Notes: generated from the sequence alone by a model not told the origin. Shown: positions 28,125-38,554, numbered from the stretch's first letter. The stretch is DNA of 64,000 nt from Prevotella sp. E13-27 (GCF_023217965.1 NZ_JALPSC010000001.1:2108001-2172000); one strand, 5' to 3'. Numbers and translations: made by a program.

Positions 28125-28132
28125 CAAAGATA
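28125..28132 (-). promoter_or_regulatory. -7 element of the rfbA-kinase operon
   Basis: TATCTTTG on the minus strand, 30 nt before the rfbA start; the -33 element is weak. Confidence 0.5.
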
Positions 28133-28195
28133 CGAAAAAAAATGTTGTTATGCGTGTTTTTAATTAAAAAATGCCCGAATATGCAGAAAAAAGAC

Positions 28196-28203
28196 TAACT
28201 TTG
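28196..28203 (+). promoter_or_regulatory. -7 element upstream of the unknown 209-residue gene
   Basis: TAACTTTG, followed by the start codon 20 nt downstream. Confidence 0.5.
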
Positions 28204-28222
28204 CACAAAATTTTAAGCAATT

Positions 28223-28852
28223 ATGAACTTTTTTTCAAAATTATTCGGCAAAAAGACTGCCGACGATACAAAATCGAAAACAGGTGGCATTGAGGATTTC
28301 ATGACACTCATCAGAGTTTACTTCCAGGCTGTTCTGGCTTCAGAACTCAATATTTCCAACCTTGCCTCTCTGCCCGACCTTCGCGTGTTCAAAACTACGC
28401 TTCGTGTGCCTACCCAGGGTAAGCTCGGAATAGCTGAGCGTACTCGTTGTAAGAGCATGCTGAAGGAAATGTATGAGATGGATGACCAGTTCTTTAAGGA
28501 GATTGACCAAAGTATCCGTCGCCGCTGTAAGAAACTTCAGGATGTGCAGCCATATATGTATCAGTTCCAAGGTTATGTGCAGGGCATAATGATGCTTACA
28601 GGAAATCTTATGAGCTACAAGATGCGTCTTCCTGGATTCATGAAGAAAATGCTTTACCAAATCACGGAAAAGACTGTCAATGACATATTTAATAAAAATG
28701 ACTTCACTGATGCAAGTGTCATCAAGACCGTTGTTGAGGTAAGGGAAATGAACAAACGCCTTGGATTCTCTCAGCAGTGGACTACCGACTTTGTGTATCG
28801 TGTTGTTATGCTGTCTAAGAAGGAAAAACAACCACAGAATACAAACGACTAG
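28223..28852 (+). CDS. Unknown 209-residue basic helical protein
   Basis: I do not recognise this protein. It starts MNFFSKLFGKKTADD, has no signal peptide or membrane helix, is rich in Lys/Arg/Met and mostly helical by appearance, with conserved-looking aromatic segments (DVQPYMYQFQGYVQG, QQWTTDFVYRVVML). The N-terminal FFSKLFGKK could be an amphipathic membrane-contact helix. It has its own promoter and precedes the zapB-like/zapA/rny genes in the same direction, 145 nt away, so a role in division or envelope is possible only by neighbourhood. Codon use looks like its neighbours. Confidence 0.7.
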   Translation: MNFFSKLFGKKTADDTKSKTGGIEDFMTLIRVYFQAVLASELNISNLASLPDLRVFKTTLRVPTQGKLGIAERTRCKSMLKEMYEMDDQFFKEIDQSIRRRCKKLQDVQPYMYQFQGYVQGIMMLTGNLMSYKMRLPGFMKKMLYQITEKTVNDIFNKNDFTDASVIKTVVEVREMNKRLGFSQQWTTDFVYRVVMLSKKEKQPQNTND

Positions 28853-28968
28853 AAGGTATTGTTCAATATTGCAAGTTAATAATTGTGAATTATAGGTTTG
28901 TAAGATTAAAACCTGTTAACGGGGTGCAAAGTATTTTTCCGTAATTCCAATTATTTGACTTAAAATAT

Positions 28969-28976
28969 TACCTTTG
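28969..28976 (+). promoter_or_regulatory. -7 element of the zapB-like/zapA/rny group
   Basis: TACCTTTG, 21 nt before the start of the first gene. The -33 element is not at the standard spacing. Confidence 0.5.
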
Positions 28977-28997
28977 TAACACTAAAACATAATAGTC

Positions 28998-29294
28998 ATG
29001 ACCGAAAGCGAGAAAGCTTTAGCTACGTTTCAGACCCGTGTGCGGCAGTTGCTCCTCCGTTTTCAAGAATTGAAAAAGGAGAACAGTGACTTGTATGCCA
29101 TGGTCGAAAAGAACGAACAGGACATAAAAAGCCTGCAGGCAAAGATTCAGCAAGACGAGCGTGACTATCAGTCGCTGAAAATGGCTAAGATGATCGAGAT
29201 TACCGATAGCGACCTTCAGGGTGCCAAGGACCGGTTGGCAAAGCTTATTCGCGACGTTAATAAATGCATTGCTATCCTCAGCAACGAAGAGTAG
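28998..29294 (+). CDS. Small coiled-coil protein, ZapB-like
   Basis: A 98-residue cytosolic protein, nearly all heptad coiled coil (residues 8-60: LLLRFQELKKENSDLY, IKSLQAKIQQDERDYQSL). It lies 10 nt before zapA. A short coiled-coil gene directly upstream of zapA is a recurrent Bacteroidetes arrangement, so a role as a division-ring partner is likely but inferred. Confidence 0.65.
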   Translation: MTESEKALATFQTRVRQLLLRFQELKKENSDLYAMVEKNEQDIKSLQAKIQQDERDYQSLKMAKMIEITDSDLQGAKDRLAKLIRDVNKCIAILSNEE

Positions 29295-29304
29295 GTAAAA
29301 AGCG

Positions 29305-29610
29305 ATGGCAGAAGAAAAAAATAAGGAGACACTAAATATCAGGTTGCATGTCTATGACGAAGACATCTTGACCGTGCTTCACAATCGTGAAGACGAAGAG
29401 TACTATCGTGCTGCAGCCAAGCTCATCTCTGAGCGATATGGCGCTTATGCCCAGGTTTATAAGGGACGTAAGAGCGACCATACTATTGCCTTGATGACGC
29501 TTATTGAGATAGCCCTGCGCTATGAGCGCGAGCTTGCCAAGAATGATACGTCTCCCTATGAAAATATTCTCTCGCAGCTTACTTCTGAGATTGAGGAAGT
29601 GCTGAAATAG
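29305..29610 (+). CDS. zapA: Cell division protein ZapA
   Basis: Bundles FtsZ filaments in the division ring. The 101-residue protein has the ZapA pattern: an N-terminal sheet (INIRLHVYDEDI type: LNIRLHVYDEDILTVL) and a C-terminal coiled-coil (IALMTLIEIALRYERELAKN). It lies between the ZapB-like gene and rny. Confidence rests on motif plus gene order. Confidence 0.82.
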   Translation: MAEEKNKETLNIRLHVYDEDILTVLHNREDEEYYRAAAKLISERYGAYAQVYKGRKSDHTIALMTLIEIALRYERELAKNDTSPYENILSQLTSEIEEVLK

Positions 29611-29635
29611 AGAATATTAACATTATATATATATT

Positions 29636-31177
29636 ATGGATCTAATTTTTGTGTTATTGATTGCCGCAGGCGCTCTCGCTTTGGGAGGAGTCTGTGGATA
29701 CCTTGTTTTTCGCTATGTCCTGAAAGGCAAATACAAGGAAATGGTTGACGCAGCCGAGAAAGAGGCTGAAGTCATAAAGGAAAAGAAACTGCTTGAGGTT
29801 AAGGAGAAGTTCATTAATAAAAAGGCTGAACTTGAGAAAGAGGTGCAGCAGCGCAACCAGCACATCCAACAGAATGAGAACCGTCTGAAGCAGCGCGAGA
29901 TTTCTCTTAATCAGCGTCAGGAAGAACTCGGACGTCGCAAGAACGATCTTGACAATCAGCAGCAGCGCATAGACAATGAGAAGAAAACCCTTGCACTGAA
30001 GCAGGAAGAACTTGGCAAGATGCAGCAAAAGGAGCGTGAGAAGCTCGAAGAACTCTCAGGCCTTAGCGCTGAAGAGGCTCGCAATCGCCTTGTAGAATCA
30101 CTCAAGGATGAGGCTAAGACTCAGGCTGCAAGCTATATCAACGAGATAATGGACGAGGCAAAACTCAATGCCAATGCTCAGGCCAAGAAGATTGTCATTC
30201 AGACCATACAGCGCGTAGCTACTGAGACTGCTGTCGAGAACTCAGTCAGCGTGTTCCATATTGACAATGACGAGGTTAAGGGACGCATCATCGGACGTGA
30301 AGGACGTAATATACGTGCACTTGAAGCAGCTTGTGGCGTTGAGATTGTTGTCGATGACACTCCAGAGGCTATTGTCATCTCTGCGTTCGATCCCGTTCGC
30401 CGCGAGGTGTGCCGTTTGGCTCTGCATCAGCTTGTCAGCGATGGTCGCATACACCCGGCACGTATCGAAGAAGTTGTTACAAAGGTTAAGAAGCAGCTCG
30501 AGAACGAGATTATCGAGACAGGTAAGCGCACAACCATAGACCTCGGTATCCATGGACTCCATCCAGAGCTCGTACGCATCGTTGGTAAGATGAAATATCG
30601 TAGCAGCTATGGTCAGAACCTGTTGCAGCATGCTCGTGAGACCGCCAATCTCTGTGCTGTTATGGCTTCAGAGCTTGGCTTGAATCCCAAGAAAGCAAAG
30701 CGTGCCGGACTGCTCCACGATATTGGTAAGGTGCCCGATGAGGAGAGCGAGTTGCCACACGCACTCTATGGCGCAAAGATTGCAGAGAAATATAAGGAGA
30801 AACCTGATATCTGCAATGCCATTGGTGCTCACCACGATGAGATGGAGATGCAGACTCTGCTGGCTCCTATCGTGCAGGTCTGCGATGCCATAAGTGGTGC
30901 CCGTCCAGGTGCACGCCGTGAGATCGTTGAGGCTTACATCAAGCGTCTTAACGACCTCGAGGCAATAGCTATGAGCTATCCTGGTGTGACAAAGACTTAT
31001 GCTATTCAGGCTGGTCGTGAGCTGCGTGTTATCGTTGGTGCTGACAAGATGGATGATGCTGAGACTGAGGCACTCAGCGGTGAGATTGCAACTAAGATTC
31101 AGAACGAGATGACCTATCCTGGTCAGGTGAAGATCACTGTTATCCGTGAGACTCGTTCAGTAGCATACGCTAAATAG
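29636..31177 (+). CDS. rny: Ribonuclease Y
   Basis: Membrane-anchored endoribonuclease that starts mRNA decay. The 513-residue protein has an N-terminal membrane helix (4-26), a long coiled coil (about 35-190), a KH domain with [15 protein letters not shown], and an HD domain with [13 protein letters not shown] and IGAHHDE. Length and order are typical. It ends at a strong shared terminator. Confidence 0.96.
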   Translation: MDLIFVLLIAAGALALGGVCGYLVFRYVLKGKYKEMVDAAEKEAEVIKEKKLLEVKEKFINKKAELEKEVQQRNQHIQQNENRLKQREISLNQRQEELGRRKNDLDNQQQRIDNEKKTLALKQEELGKMQQKEREKLEELSGLSAEEARNRLVESLKDEAKTQAASYINEIMDEAKLNANAQAKKIVIQTIQRVATETAVENSVSVFHIDNDEVKGRIIGREGRNIRALEAACGVEIVVDDTPEAIVISAFDPVRREVCRLALHQLVSDGRIHPARIEEVVTKVKKQLENEIIETGKRTTIDLGIHGLHPELVRIVGKMKYRSSYGQNLLQHARETANLCAVMASELGLNPKKAKRAGLLHDIGKVPDEESELPHALYGAKIAEKYKEKPDICNAIGAHHDEMEMQTLLAPIVQVCDAISGARPGARREIVEAYIKRLNDLEAIAMSYPGVTKTYAIQAGRELRVIVGADKMDDAETEALSGEIATKIQNEMTYPGQVKITVIRETRSVAYAK

Positions 31178-31227
31178 TTCTATAATTTCTCTAAGAAAAG
31201 ATATACATCTTTATTTTTATTATAAAG

Positions 31228-31262
31228 TGAACCCCAGAAGCCTTGAAAACTTCTGGGGTTCA
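31228..31262. terminator. Terminator between rny and pectate lyase genes
   Basis: A perfect 13-bp stem (31228-31240 with 31250-31262) and a 9-nt loop between two convergent genes. Confidence 0.85.
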
Positions 31263-31285
31263 TTGTTTATTGATGTAGGATGCTA

Positions 31286-33619
31286 TTATTTCAGCATCAC
31301 CTTGCTGCTTTTCATCTGTCCGTTGGGAAGACGGTCTATGCGGATGAATACTCCTTGCTTGGGACTGCTGATATGCATGCCCTGTAGGGTGTAGTAAGTG
31401 GTTGATACAGTGGTGTTGTCAAGGCTTTTGATGCCTGTCGATGAAGAGCCTGCCTTGCCCGAAATTACCACATTAGCTAGTCCCATGGTCTTCGTGTTGG
31501 TGTTATAGGGAATGTCGTAGAGGTGAATGACGAGCGAACTCGTAGCCGTAGTGGCTTTGCCTTGAAAAGTATTGTTTATTGTAGTATATTTTGGAGTGGC
31601 GTTGTCACGGTTTGCCAGTTGGTCTTCGGCAATCTCTACACGGGTTCCGTCGCTGTAGAGCCAATAGGCCTGAAACTTTCCGTGGTCGGTGCCGAAACGA
31701 GTGGCATTGAACGATACACCAGTGGGCTGAAAACGGTAGCCGCTTTTGGGGGTGATGCTGAATGTTACGGCATTTCCATCAGTAGCATTCGCGTCTGAAC
31801 TCTCGTCGGTGATGGTGAAGGCGGTCATGTCGAAGCCTACGTTTTTCTTGCCGTTTACCTGCAGGTGCGAACCTACAGTCATGACAGGCGTCTCCAGATA
31901 GTCACCAATGGCTGAAGAGAAAGCATAGGCTGGCTGGTTGGTGCCTTCTGAGAGAGGCCAGCTGATATCTCCTTCTTGGCCTACCACGGGTGTGTCATCA
32001 TCGGAACTGGGGCCGTTGATAGCGTCAACCTTGGTGCCGTCTTCTTTAGTATAGGCAGGATAGTATTCTTCAACGTCATCGGTAGCATCAGCATTGCCAC
32101 CGAGCATGATGTCCTGCACAAGCGAGTTGGCATAGACCTCGATATTGGTGTAGTACTTCTTTGCGTCGAGGGTGTAGAGCTGAGCATCGGCAGCACTGTT
32201 GGGGTCCAAGCCGTTGGCTGTTTCCCATGCATCGGGGATACCGTCGTTATCTGTATCAAAGCCTGTTTCACGGCTGCCAGTGCCAAAATTCGCCTCAGTG
32301 TAACCATTCACATCGCTCACCTTGTCTATGCGGCCTTTCTTGCCCGTTACAGAGCCTGTATAGGTGGCTGTGCCGTTCTTGGCCTCGGTCATGTAGCGCG
32401 AGTCTACATCATCGCGATTCAGCGATGCACCTGCGTAAGCCAGTACCTTGTTGAAAGCCTGGTTTGCTGTATGTGTGGTTACTATTCCGGCGTCAATAGG
32501 ATTGTCGAGCTTAATTTTCACGCAGTCGGTGCCTGAACCGTTCTTTACATAGGTGACATTTGAACCATAGTAATGGTTGGGGTCCTGCGTATAGCGCTCG
32601 CCATTGATGGTCTGCACGCCCGAGTCATAGGCAATGTTCGACCAGTCATAGCTTTCACTGTTGTTCACACGGTTGCCCTTGATATAGTAACGGCTAGTCA
32701 TGTCCCAGTATTTCTCATAGCCTGAAGCCGAGGTGCTGTTAGCTATTGAGATCTGAGTAACGCGCGAAGTGCTGCCTGCAGGTCCCGTCTTGTAATAGTT
32801 GTTAATCATGTTCACGTAGCCGCCACCAGGACCACCGTAGCATCCGTTGGCGCAGTTGTAAATGACACAGTTGCGGAAGTCAACATTCTCGGCCTGAACA
32901 GCATTCTCCCAGTTATATTGGCTGTAGAGCTTGTTGCCGGTATAGCCCGTCCAGTCATAGCGCGCACCGTTGAAACGTGGTGAACGGTTGTTCACATGAC
33001 AGATTAGGTTGTGGTGGAATGATGCCAGTTTGCCGCCCCAGATGCCGCCATAGCCATGAGCACCTTTGCCGTGACCGGCTTCGTTGAGGCTCTCACCTAT
33101 GGTGCACCATTGCAGGGTGAAGTTGTTGTTGTCATAGAAAGAAGCAACCTCGTCGATACTCCACGAGAAAGAACAATGGTCGAGCATCATCCCAGTATAG
33201 TGGCGTGCTGTTGAGGCATCGGCACCGTCGTTTACGTCTTTCTCCTGTCCGCGACGGATGCGGATGAAGCGCATAACGATATTATTGCCGTTAGGGTTAA
33301 CGGTATAGTAGCGCAGGGTAATGCCGGGAGCAGGAGCCGTCTGTCCCAGAATGGTGGTGTTGGCACCAATGTTAACATCACTCTCCAAGGCAATGACACC
33401 AGCAACATCGAAGACTACAATCTTCTTGTCGGTGCCTTTCACGGCTTGACGGAACGAGCCTGTGCCAGAGTCGTTAAGGTTTGTTACATGTACAATCTTT
33501 CCGCCACGTCCGCCAGCGGTGTAGCGTCCGTGACCTTCTGCACCAGGGAATGCCGGTGCCTGTGCCTGTGCGGTAAGGGCAATTGCCGCAATAGCGATGG
33601 TTGTAAGTAGTTTCTTCAT
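31286..33619 (-). CDS. PL1 pectate lyase, secreted, with C-terminal sorting-like tail
   Basis: Cleaves de-esterified homogalacturonan by beta-elimination. The 777-residue protein (start MKKLLTTIAI, chosen because the signal peptide follows directly; upstream in-frame codons are read-through) has a parallel beta-helix with the PL1 opening FPGAEGHGRYTAGGRGGK and NLNDSGTGSFRQAV, and TTILGQTAPAPGITLR. A DTDNDGIPDAWE calcium-loop motif lies near residue 465. A beta-sandwich of about 180 residues precedes the end, and the tail (YTLQGMHIS) is T9SS-like. It follows the giant pectinase gene by 45 nt, in one operon. Confidence 0.88.
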   Translation of the reverse strand: MKKLLTTIAIAAIALTAQAQAPAFPGAEGHGRYTAGGRGGKIVHVTNLNDSGTGSFRQAVKGTDKKIVVFDVAGVIALESDVNIGANTTILGQTAPAPGITLRYYTVNPNGNNIVMRFIRIRRGQEKDVNDGADASTARHYTGMMLDHCSFSWSIDEVASFYDNNNFTLQWCTIGESLNEAGHGKGAHGYGGIWGGKLASFHHNLICHVNNRSPRFNGARYDWTGYTGNKLYSQYNWENAVQAENVDFRNCVIYNCANGCYGGPGGGYVNMINNYYKTGPAGSTSRVTQISIANSTSASGYEKYWDMTSRYYIKGNRVNNSESYDWSNIAYDSGVQTINGERYTQDPNHYYGSNVTYVKNGSGTDCVKIKLDNPIDAGIVTTHTANQAFNKVLAYAGASLNRDDVDSRYMTEAKNGTATYTGSVTGKKGRIDKVSDVNGYTEANFGTGSRETGFDTDNDGIPDAWETANGLDPNSAADAQLYTLDAKKYYTNIEVYANSLVQDIMLGGNADATDDVEEYYPAYTKEDGTKVDAINGPSSDDDTPVVGQEGDISWPLSEGTNQPAYAFSSAIGDYLETPVMTVGSHLQVNGKKNVGFDMTAFTITDESSDANATDGNAVTFSITPKSGYRFQPTGVSFNATRFGTDHGKFQAYWLYSDGTRVEIAEDQLANRDNATPKYTTINNTFQGKATTATSSLVIHLYDIPYNTNTKTMGLANVVISGKAGSSSTGIKSLDNTTVSTTYYTLQGMHISSPKQGVFIRIDRLPNGQMKSSKVMLK

Positions 33620-33664
33620 ATTCTTTTTGTTTGGGTAGGTGCAACAAAATTGCACCACACATTT

Positions 33665-36600
33665 TTATTGCATTTGTTTTAGACCTTCCCATTTAACGTT
33701 CCATGAGCCGTCCTTTGGAAAGCCTGGGTTATTGCCGTATTGGCAACCGTCCCAGCCTGCACACATCATGGCGATGGCAGTGAGCAGTGCTCCGTTGCCT
33801 GGCAGATAGATGCGCAGTCGGTCTGCGGTCTGGAAATTATGTCCGTTTTTAAGGTAAGTGTTCTTTTGCGTGTCAATGAGCAGGGCTTTCAGAGCTGTTT
33901 CTGGCTGACCAAGACGGGCGGCTGCCATAGCAGTCATGCCGTAGTCCCAACCCCATGTGGTGGCCCAGTTCCAATTTTGCATCACCCAGTTGAGGGTAGC
34001 GGTCATGTTTTCCTTGGAGTAAAGGCAGGAAAAGCTATCTCGACTGGTTTTACTAAGCATGCCAGTTTGGTAGGGCAGCATACTGCACGCTCCGAGCACA
34101 GCAGGATGGTCGTTGCGGCATTTCTCATCGAAGGTCTCTGTTGAGACAACAGGCTTGGCACCACTGGCTACTGCATCGAAGGGATCGAAGCTTTTCAGAT
34201 CTGTGGTCTTGCCTTTGGGCAGACCAGCCGTGTAGATGTCTTTCTTCTTCGGCAGAGGAGACAGGTGGCTAATGATGTTGTCCCATTCGGCAATTCGCTC
34301 CTTACCCTGACGCTCGCGCCATTGTTGGGCTACGCTAAGGCCATACTGCCAGTAAGCCAGCTCGAAAGGATGGTTATAGGAGAAGTCTTTCGACATGCTT
34401 TCTTGCATTGCTGTGGCACCCTGAAGGAAGTATTCCTTACTTTTCGCGTTATAACTGACGAAGTCTGCCATGAACTCAGCAGTCTCTTCCACCTGACGGC
34501 CATATCTTTCGAGGGTCTCCTTTGTGGGGTCGGCTCTATAGAGCTCTTCAGCCATATATATATAATGTGGCTGCTGCCAAATGAGGAACGATCCTGTGTT
34601 CGATGGCGCCTCGCCAGCCCATGGGTCGGTCATCTTCATCCAGCGGATGCCCTTGAATCCCTGGCGCTCAGCTATCTGCTTCGCCACGGGATAGGCCACT
34701 TTGTTATACCAGTCGAGCACTTGGGCAACTACCTGCGGACGGTTCCATAGGGCAAAGTCAATCATGTGCCACCATGTCATCTCAAGGTGCGGACGTCCGA
34801 ACCATGAGTTATAGGTGAGTCCTGTCTCCTGTGGAGGACAGCTGTTGGCACAGTTTATCTGTGTGAGATATTGTGACAGTACTACACGACGCTCAAGCTC
34901 TTTGGCTCGTGGGTCGGTACACTGGCTGAAGTCAACGATAGCGCCTTCGTTCCACCACTGGTTCCATGACTTCAGTACGGCACGCAGTTTCTGGTCGAAG
35001 ACGAAAGCAGCGCCTTGTTCAGAGGGAGCCGCTTGTGAATAGTTTGCCTCGAAGGCTAAGATATCGCTGGTTGTAGATAGTATGAACTGGTGGTTGCCGC
35101 ACTCTTTTATTGTTGCGTCGCCCTGCCAGCTGAGTGTGAGGAAATAGCGGGTTGAGTCAACGACATGTTCTATGACGGCAGCGTGGTCATTGGCTTTGAC
35201 TATGCGTGATGTGTGACGGTCAGCTTTCGACCAGTCGGAAGCAGCGTCGGCATGTTTGCCTGTGGGGTAGGGGAAGCGTACGGCAACGGTGGCGCGTCCA
35301 TCTTTCAATAGCTCACTCTTTATGCGATAGATCGTGGCACTACGGTCTTGCAGCGCAGCTGTGATGACATCGACGGGTGTTCCGTCGGCAGTGAAGTGCG
35401 ACTCAATGACACCGTCGAAGAGCTTCAGCTCCTGACGGATGTCCTTGAGATCACTTAAGTTAATCGCCTTTCCGTCGCTGGTCTTCATGTTGAGGCCTAT
35501 GGCACCAAGGTTAAGGCGATGGGGGTTGACGCGGAAATACTGGGTGGAAGCCACTCTCTTTGCCTCGGAGGAGTTTTCTGCCTTCTTGTATTCCACTGCG
35601 TATATTTCCTTATGTCCGTGACCGAGGTCAAATGTCTTCTCAGTCATAGACGGCGTGAGGGCGCCGGTGTTTTCGAACTTATGCCATCCCCAGTCGGACA
35701 TGGCTGTCAGAGGCACACCTGCCTCATAATCAAAAGGGAACGACTGAAGACCTGTAACGTCAACTGTTGTTGCGAAATGTCCATTGCCAACGGTGAGAGA
35801 GGCTAAAGGATCTGCCTTGGTGACGATGGGATTGTTTCGTGAGGTAACACTCTTGCGGTCAATCTTCTTCATTACGTCGTCAGTGGTGAATCCCATCTGC
35901 TCCATTTCGAGTGAAGCCCAAATGAACGGACCAATGCCCTTGGCGTCGTTGTCGCGGATGGGCTCTGAGAGATAGTACTTATATGAACCATCGCGACGGA
36001 GGTTCTCCTTTACCTTAGCCTTGGGGTTTATCTTCTTCATAGCTTCCTCAACCTGTGTGCTCAGTCCTGGGCCAAGGCCTGCAACAGCACAGCCCTTGGT
36101 AAGTGAAATCGTCTTGTCGGCATTGACGCGGATGAAGTTCTTAACGATGCCACGGTATGCCTTGATGCCAGCTTCACGATATTTCGTGCCAACATAGCCC
36201 TTGCGATATGCCTTCAACAGAGCATAGGCAAACATTGACGAACAGGTGCTCTCCAGGTAATTGCCTTCGCGTTCAGGTGAGTCCATGACCTGATACCATA
36301 CGCCAGACTTCTTGTCCTGCCACTTGATAACAGCATCGAGGTCTTTCTTCAGCAAATCAATGAGCTCGCCACGACGTGCATAATCCTCTGGCAGGGCGTC
36401 AAGCACCTCGATGAGTGCCATGGTGAACCATCCCTGAGCACGTCCCCAGCAATGCTGCGACAGTCCTGTGTTCTTGTCTGCCCAGAACATGTTTCTGTTC
36501 TCGTCATAAGCATGACGGTTCAGTCCCGTCTTGGGGTCGAGTGTACGCTGATAGGTGATGAGAAGCTGGTTCACAGCATCGTCGTAGATGAGCTGAGAAT

Positions 36601-38554
36601 TATTATTAGATTTTGTCTTGTTCCTTTTCGATTTTTTGTTGTCTTTGACTGCTTGGTCCATGATTGGGGCAGTCAGACAGCGAAAAGGCAGACCCATGAA
36701 TATTCCGTCGAGCCACACCTGGTAGGCATAGATGGCTTTGTGCCAATATACCTTGTCTGCCACGGTGCGAGGCTGGTCCTGCAACTGCTTCATGAGTGTT
36801 TTCATTGCCTCAAGGTTCTTTGCCTCGGGCAGTTGCTGATACATGCGAGTAACGAAATGGCCCGTGCGACAGTTGTCGAGGTTGTAGTCGAGTATGTTGT
36901 AGCCGCGTATCTCGCCCTTGGCATTAATCATGGTGTCAGTATAGAGCTTGCAGTAATCCAGAATCTTCTGGTCACCATAGCGCAGATATGTGTCAAGCAT
37001 GCCTTCAAGTTCAATGCCCATGACATAGCTCCACTTCGGACGGTTAGAGAAATCGAGCATGTATGATTGCGGCGTGCGCTGCATCTCAGAGTATGTCATC
37101 CATTGAGCATAGCTTTTGTATGGCTTCTCTTGAAGAGATAGACTTCCATTGATATAGAGGTTGTCGAAACGTATGTCGCGTGTCTTTCCACTCATGAAGT
37201 TATCGTCAGTCACACCGTTGAAATGGCAGTTCTTCACGTTGATGTCATAGACGTAAGTATCTTCGTCGAGACCAATTATCTGAACGCCGTATTTCGACTT
37301 CTCACTGGTTATGTTTTCAATGTTCACGTTGCGCACTATTGGGTAGTAGCCACGGCAGCAAACCTCGTTGTGCTCATAGTCAAGGTTTATCTTCAGTACA
37401 GACTCCTTGCACACGCCTACCTTAATATTACGCGCGTTGATATTCTCAATGATACCGCCTCGGCATGAGTTCGTCTTTATGCGTACCACGCGCTCAAGTT
37501 CTGGAGAGTCCATCACACAGTCGTGGGCAAACACGTTCTGACATCCGCCTGAGATCTCAGAACCGATGACCACGCCACCATGGCCGTTCTTCATCTCGCA
37601 ACGGCGAATGATGATGTTCTTCGATGGCATGTTGCGCTCTCGGCCGTCGCGATTGCGTCCGCTCTTGATGGCTATGCAGTCATCGCCAGTGTTGAAGAAA
37701 CAGTCCTCTATGAGCACACGGTCGCAGCACTCAGGGTCGCAGCCGTCGCCGTTAGGTCCGTCGTTAATCATCTTCACGCGGCGCACGGTGATGTCGGTAG
37801 AGTGGAGTGGGTGGATGACCCAGAATGGCGAGCGCAGAAGGGTTATATCCTCAAGGAGTATGCGCTGGCACTTGTTGAAGTTTACAAGCTGTGGGCGCAA
37901 ACCGTCCTTCGGACCAAAGACGCGCTCTGGCGTGCGTTGTCCTTTCTCGTTATACATGGGAATGCCGTCCTCACCGTTCTTCAGCAGACGTGGACGCGCC
38001 TCAATCTTCTGGCTTATCATGCCCTCCTTCCATCCGAACTTGGGAGCACCGCACCATGGCCACCATGTATCTTTGGAGCCACCGCCATCCACAGTACCCT
38101 TGCCTGTAAGAGCTATGTCGGTCTCGTTGAATGCATAGATACATGGAGACAGGTTGAAACACTCCAGACCTTCCCACGATGTCTCAACGATGGGATAGAG
38201 CTCAGGCTGGAACACAAACTCGAGCACAGCACCTTCCTCAACGTGCAGGTTGACATGGCTTTTCAGGACTATGGCACCTGTCTTGAAGGTCATGCCGGCA
38301 GGCACTATAACACGTCCGCCGCCTTTCTTCGAGCATTTGTCAATAGCCTTCTGAATGGCTTTCTGGTTCTTCTCTGCCGAGTTTGTCGGCTTTGCACCAT
38401 ATTTCATGATGCTTACGTCACCTTCTGGAATAGACGGTGCCTTGATGCTCTGCTCAATCTGTCTGTAGAGCGCTTCGTCCCATTCACGGGCTTGGCTCTC
38501 TAATGCAGGAAACAGAAGGACCAAGAGCAAAAGTCTTAAGATTTTTGTAGTCAT
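33665..38554 (-). CDS. Trimodular pectinase: GH28 - GH105 - (alpha/alpha)-barrel glycosidase-like
   Basis: One 1629-residue reading frame with a signal peptide (to ESQA). Residues about 40-480 are a GH28 polygalacturonase of the exo-type: catalytic region NGDGCD, GDDCIAIKSG, NGHGGVVIGSE and RVVRIKTN. Residues about 495-890 are a GH105 unsaturated galacturonyl/rhamnogalacturonyl hydrolase: VWLDGIFMGLPF with the catalytic Asp, HCWGRAQGWF and ESTCSSMFAYA. Residues about 905-1629 form a third module with an N-terminal beta-sandwich (LTVGNGHFATTVDVTG) and a six-hairpin region (TYNSWFGRPHLEMTWWH, WGWDYGMTAMAAARLG), like clan GH-L enzymes, substrate unknown. No T9SS-like tail, so it is probably periplasmic. 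It would trim oligomers released by the lyases. First gene of the operon with PL1. Confidence 0.87.
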   Translation of the reverse strand: MTTKILRLLLLVLLFPALESQAREWDEALYRQIEQSIKAPSIPEGDVSIMKYGAKPTNSAEKNQKAIQKAIDKCSKKGGGRVIVPAGMTFKTGAIVLKSHVNLHVEEGAVLEFVFQPELYPIVETSWEGLECFNLSPCIYAFNETDIALTGKGTVDGGGSKDTWWPWCGAPKFGWKEGMISQKIEARPRLLKNGEDGIPMYNEKGQRTPERVFGPKDGLRPQLVNFNKCQRILLEDITLLRSPFWVIHPLHSTDITVRRVKMINDGPNGDGCDPECCDRVLIEDCFFNTGDDCIAIKSGRNRDGRERNMPSKNIIIRRCEMKNGHGGVVIGSEISGGCQNVFAHDCVMDSPELERVVRIKTNSCRGGIIENINARNIKVGVCKESVLKINLDYEHNEVCCRGYYPIVRNVNIENITSEKSKYGVQIIGLDEDTYVYDINVKNCHFNGVTDDNFMSGKTRDIRFDNLYINGSLSLQEKPYKSYAQWMTYSEMQRTPQSYMLDFSNRPKWSYVMGIELEGMLDTYLRYGDQKILDYCKLYTDTMINAKGEIRGYNILDYNLDNCRTGHFVTRMYQQLPEAKNLEAMKTLMKQLQDQPRTVADKVYWHKAIYAYQVWLDGIFMGLPFRCLTAPIMDQAVKDNKKSKRNKTKSNNNSQLIYDDAVNQLLITYQRTLDPKTGLNRHAYDENRNMFWADKNTGLSQHCWGRAQGWFTMALIEVLDALPEDYARRGELIDLLKKDLDAVIKWQDKKSGVWYQVMDSPEREGNYLESTCSSMFAYALLKAYRKGYVGTKYREAGIKAYRGIVKNFIRVNADKTISLTKGCAVAGLGPGLSTQVEEAMKKINPKAKVKENLRRDGSYKYYLSEPIRDNDAKGIGPFIWASLEMEQMGFTTDDVMKKIDRKSVTSRNNPIVTKADPLASLTVGNGHFATTVDVTGLQSFPFDYEAGVPLTAMSDWGWHKFENTGALTPSMTEKTFDLGHGHKEIYAVEYKKAENSSEAKRVASTQYFRVNPHRLNLGAIGLNMKTSDGKAINLSDLKDIRQELKLFDGVIESHFTADGTPVDVITAALQDRSATIYRIKSELLKDGRATVAVRFPYPTGKHADAASDWSKADRHTSRIVKANDHAAVIEHVVDSTRYFLTLSWQGDATIKECGNHQFILSTTSDILAFEANYSQAAPSEQGAAFVFDQKLRAVLKSWNQWWNEGAIVDFSQCTDPRAKELERRVVLSQYLTQINCANSCPPQETGLTYNSWFGRPHLEMTWWHMIDFALWNRPQVVAQVLDWYNKVAYPVAKQIAERQGFKGIRWMKMTDPWAGEAPSNTGSFLIWQQPHYIYMAEELYRADPTKETLERYGRQVEETAEFMADFVSYNAKSKEYFLQGATAMQESMSKDFSYNHPFELAYWQYGLSVAQQWRERQGKERIAEWDNIISHLSPLPKKKDIYTAGLPKGKTTDLKSFDPFDAVASGAKPVVSTETFDEKCRNDHPAVLGACSMLPYQTGMLSKTSRDSFSCLYSKENMTATLNWVMQNWNWATTWGWDYGMTAMAAARLGQPETALKALLIDTQKNTYLKNGHNFQTADRLRIYLPGNGALLTAIAMMCAGWDGCQYGNNPGFPKDGSWNVKWEGLKQMQ

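Noticed and set aside
37580..38503. 307-codon plus-strand frame opposite the GH28 domain
   Set aside because: It is antisense to clear GH28 motifs and has no promoter or ribosome-binding site.
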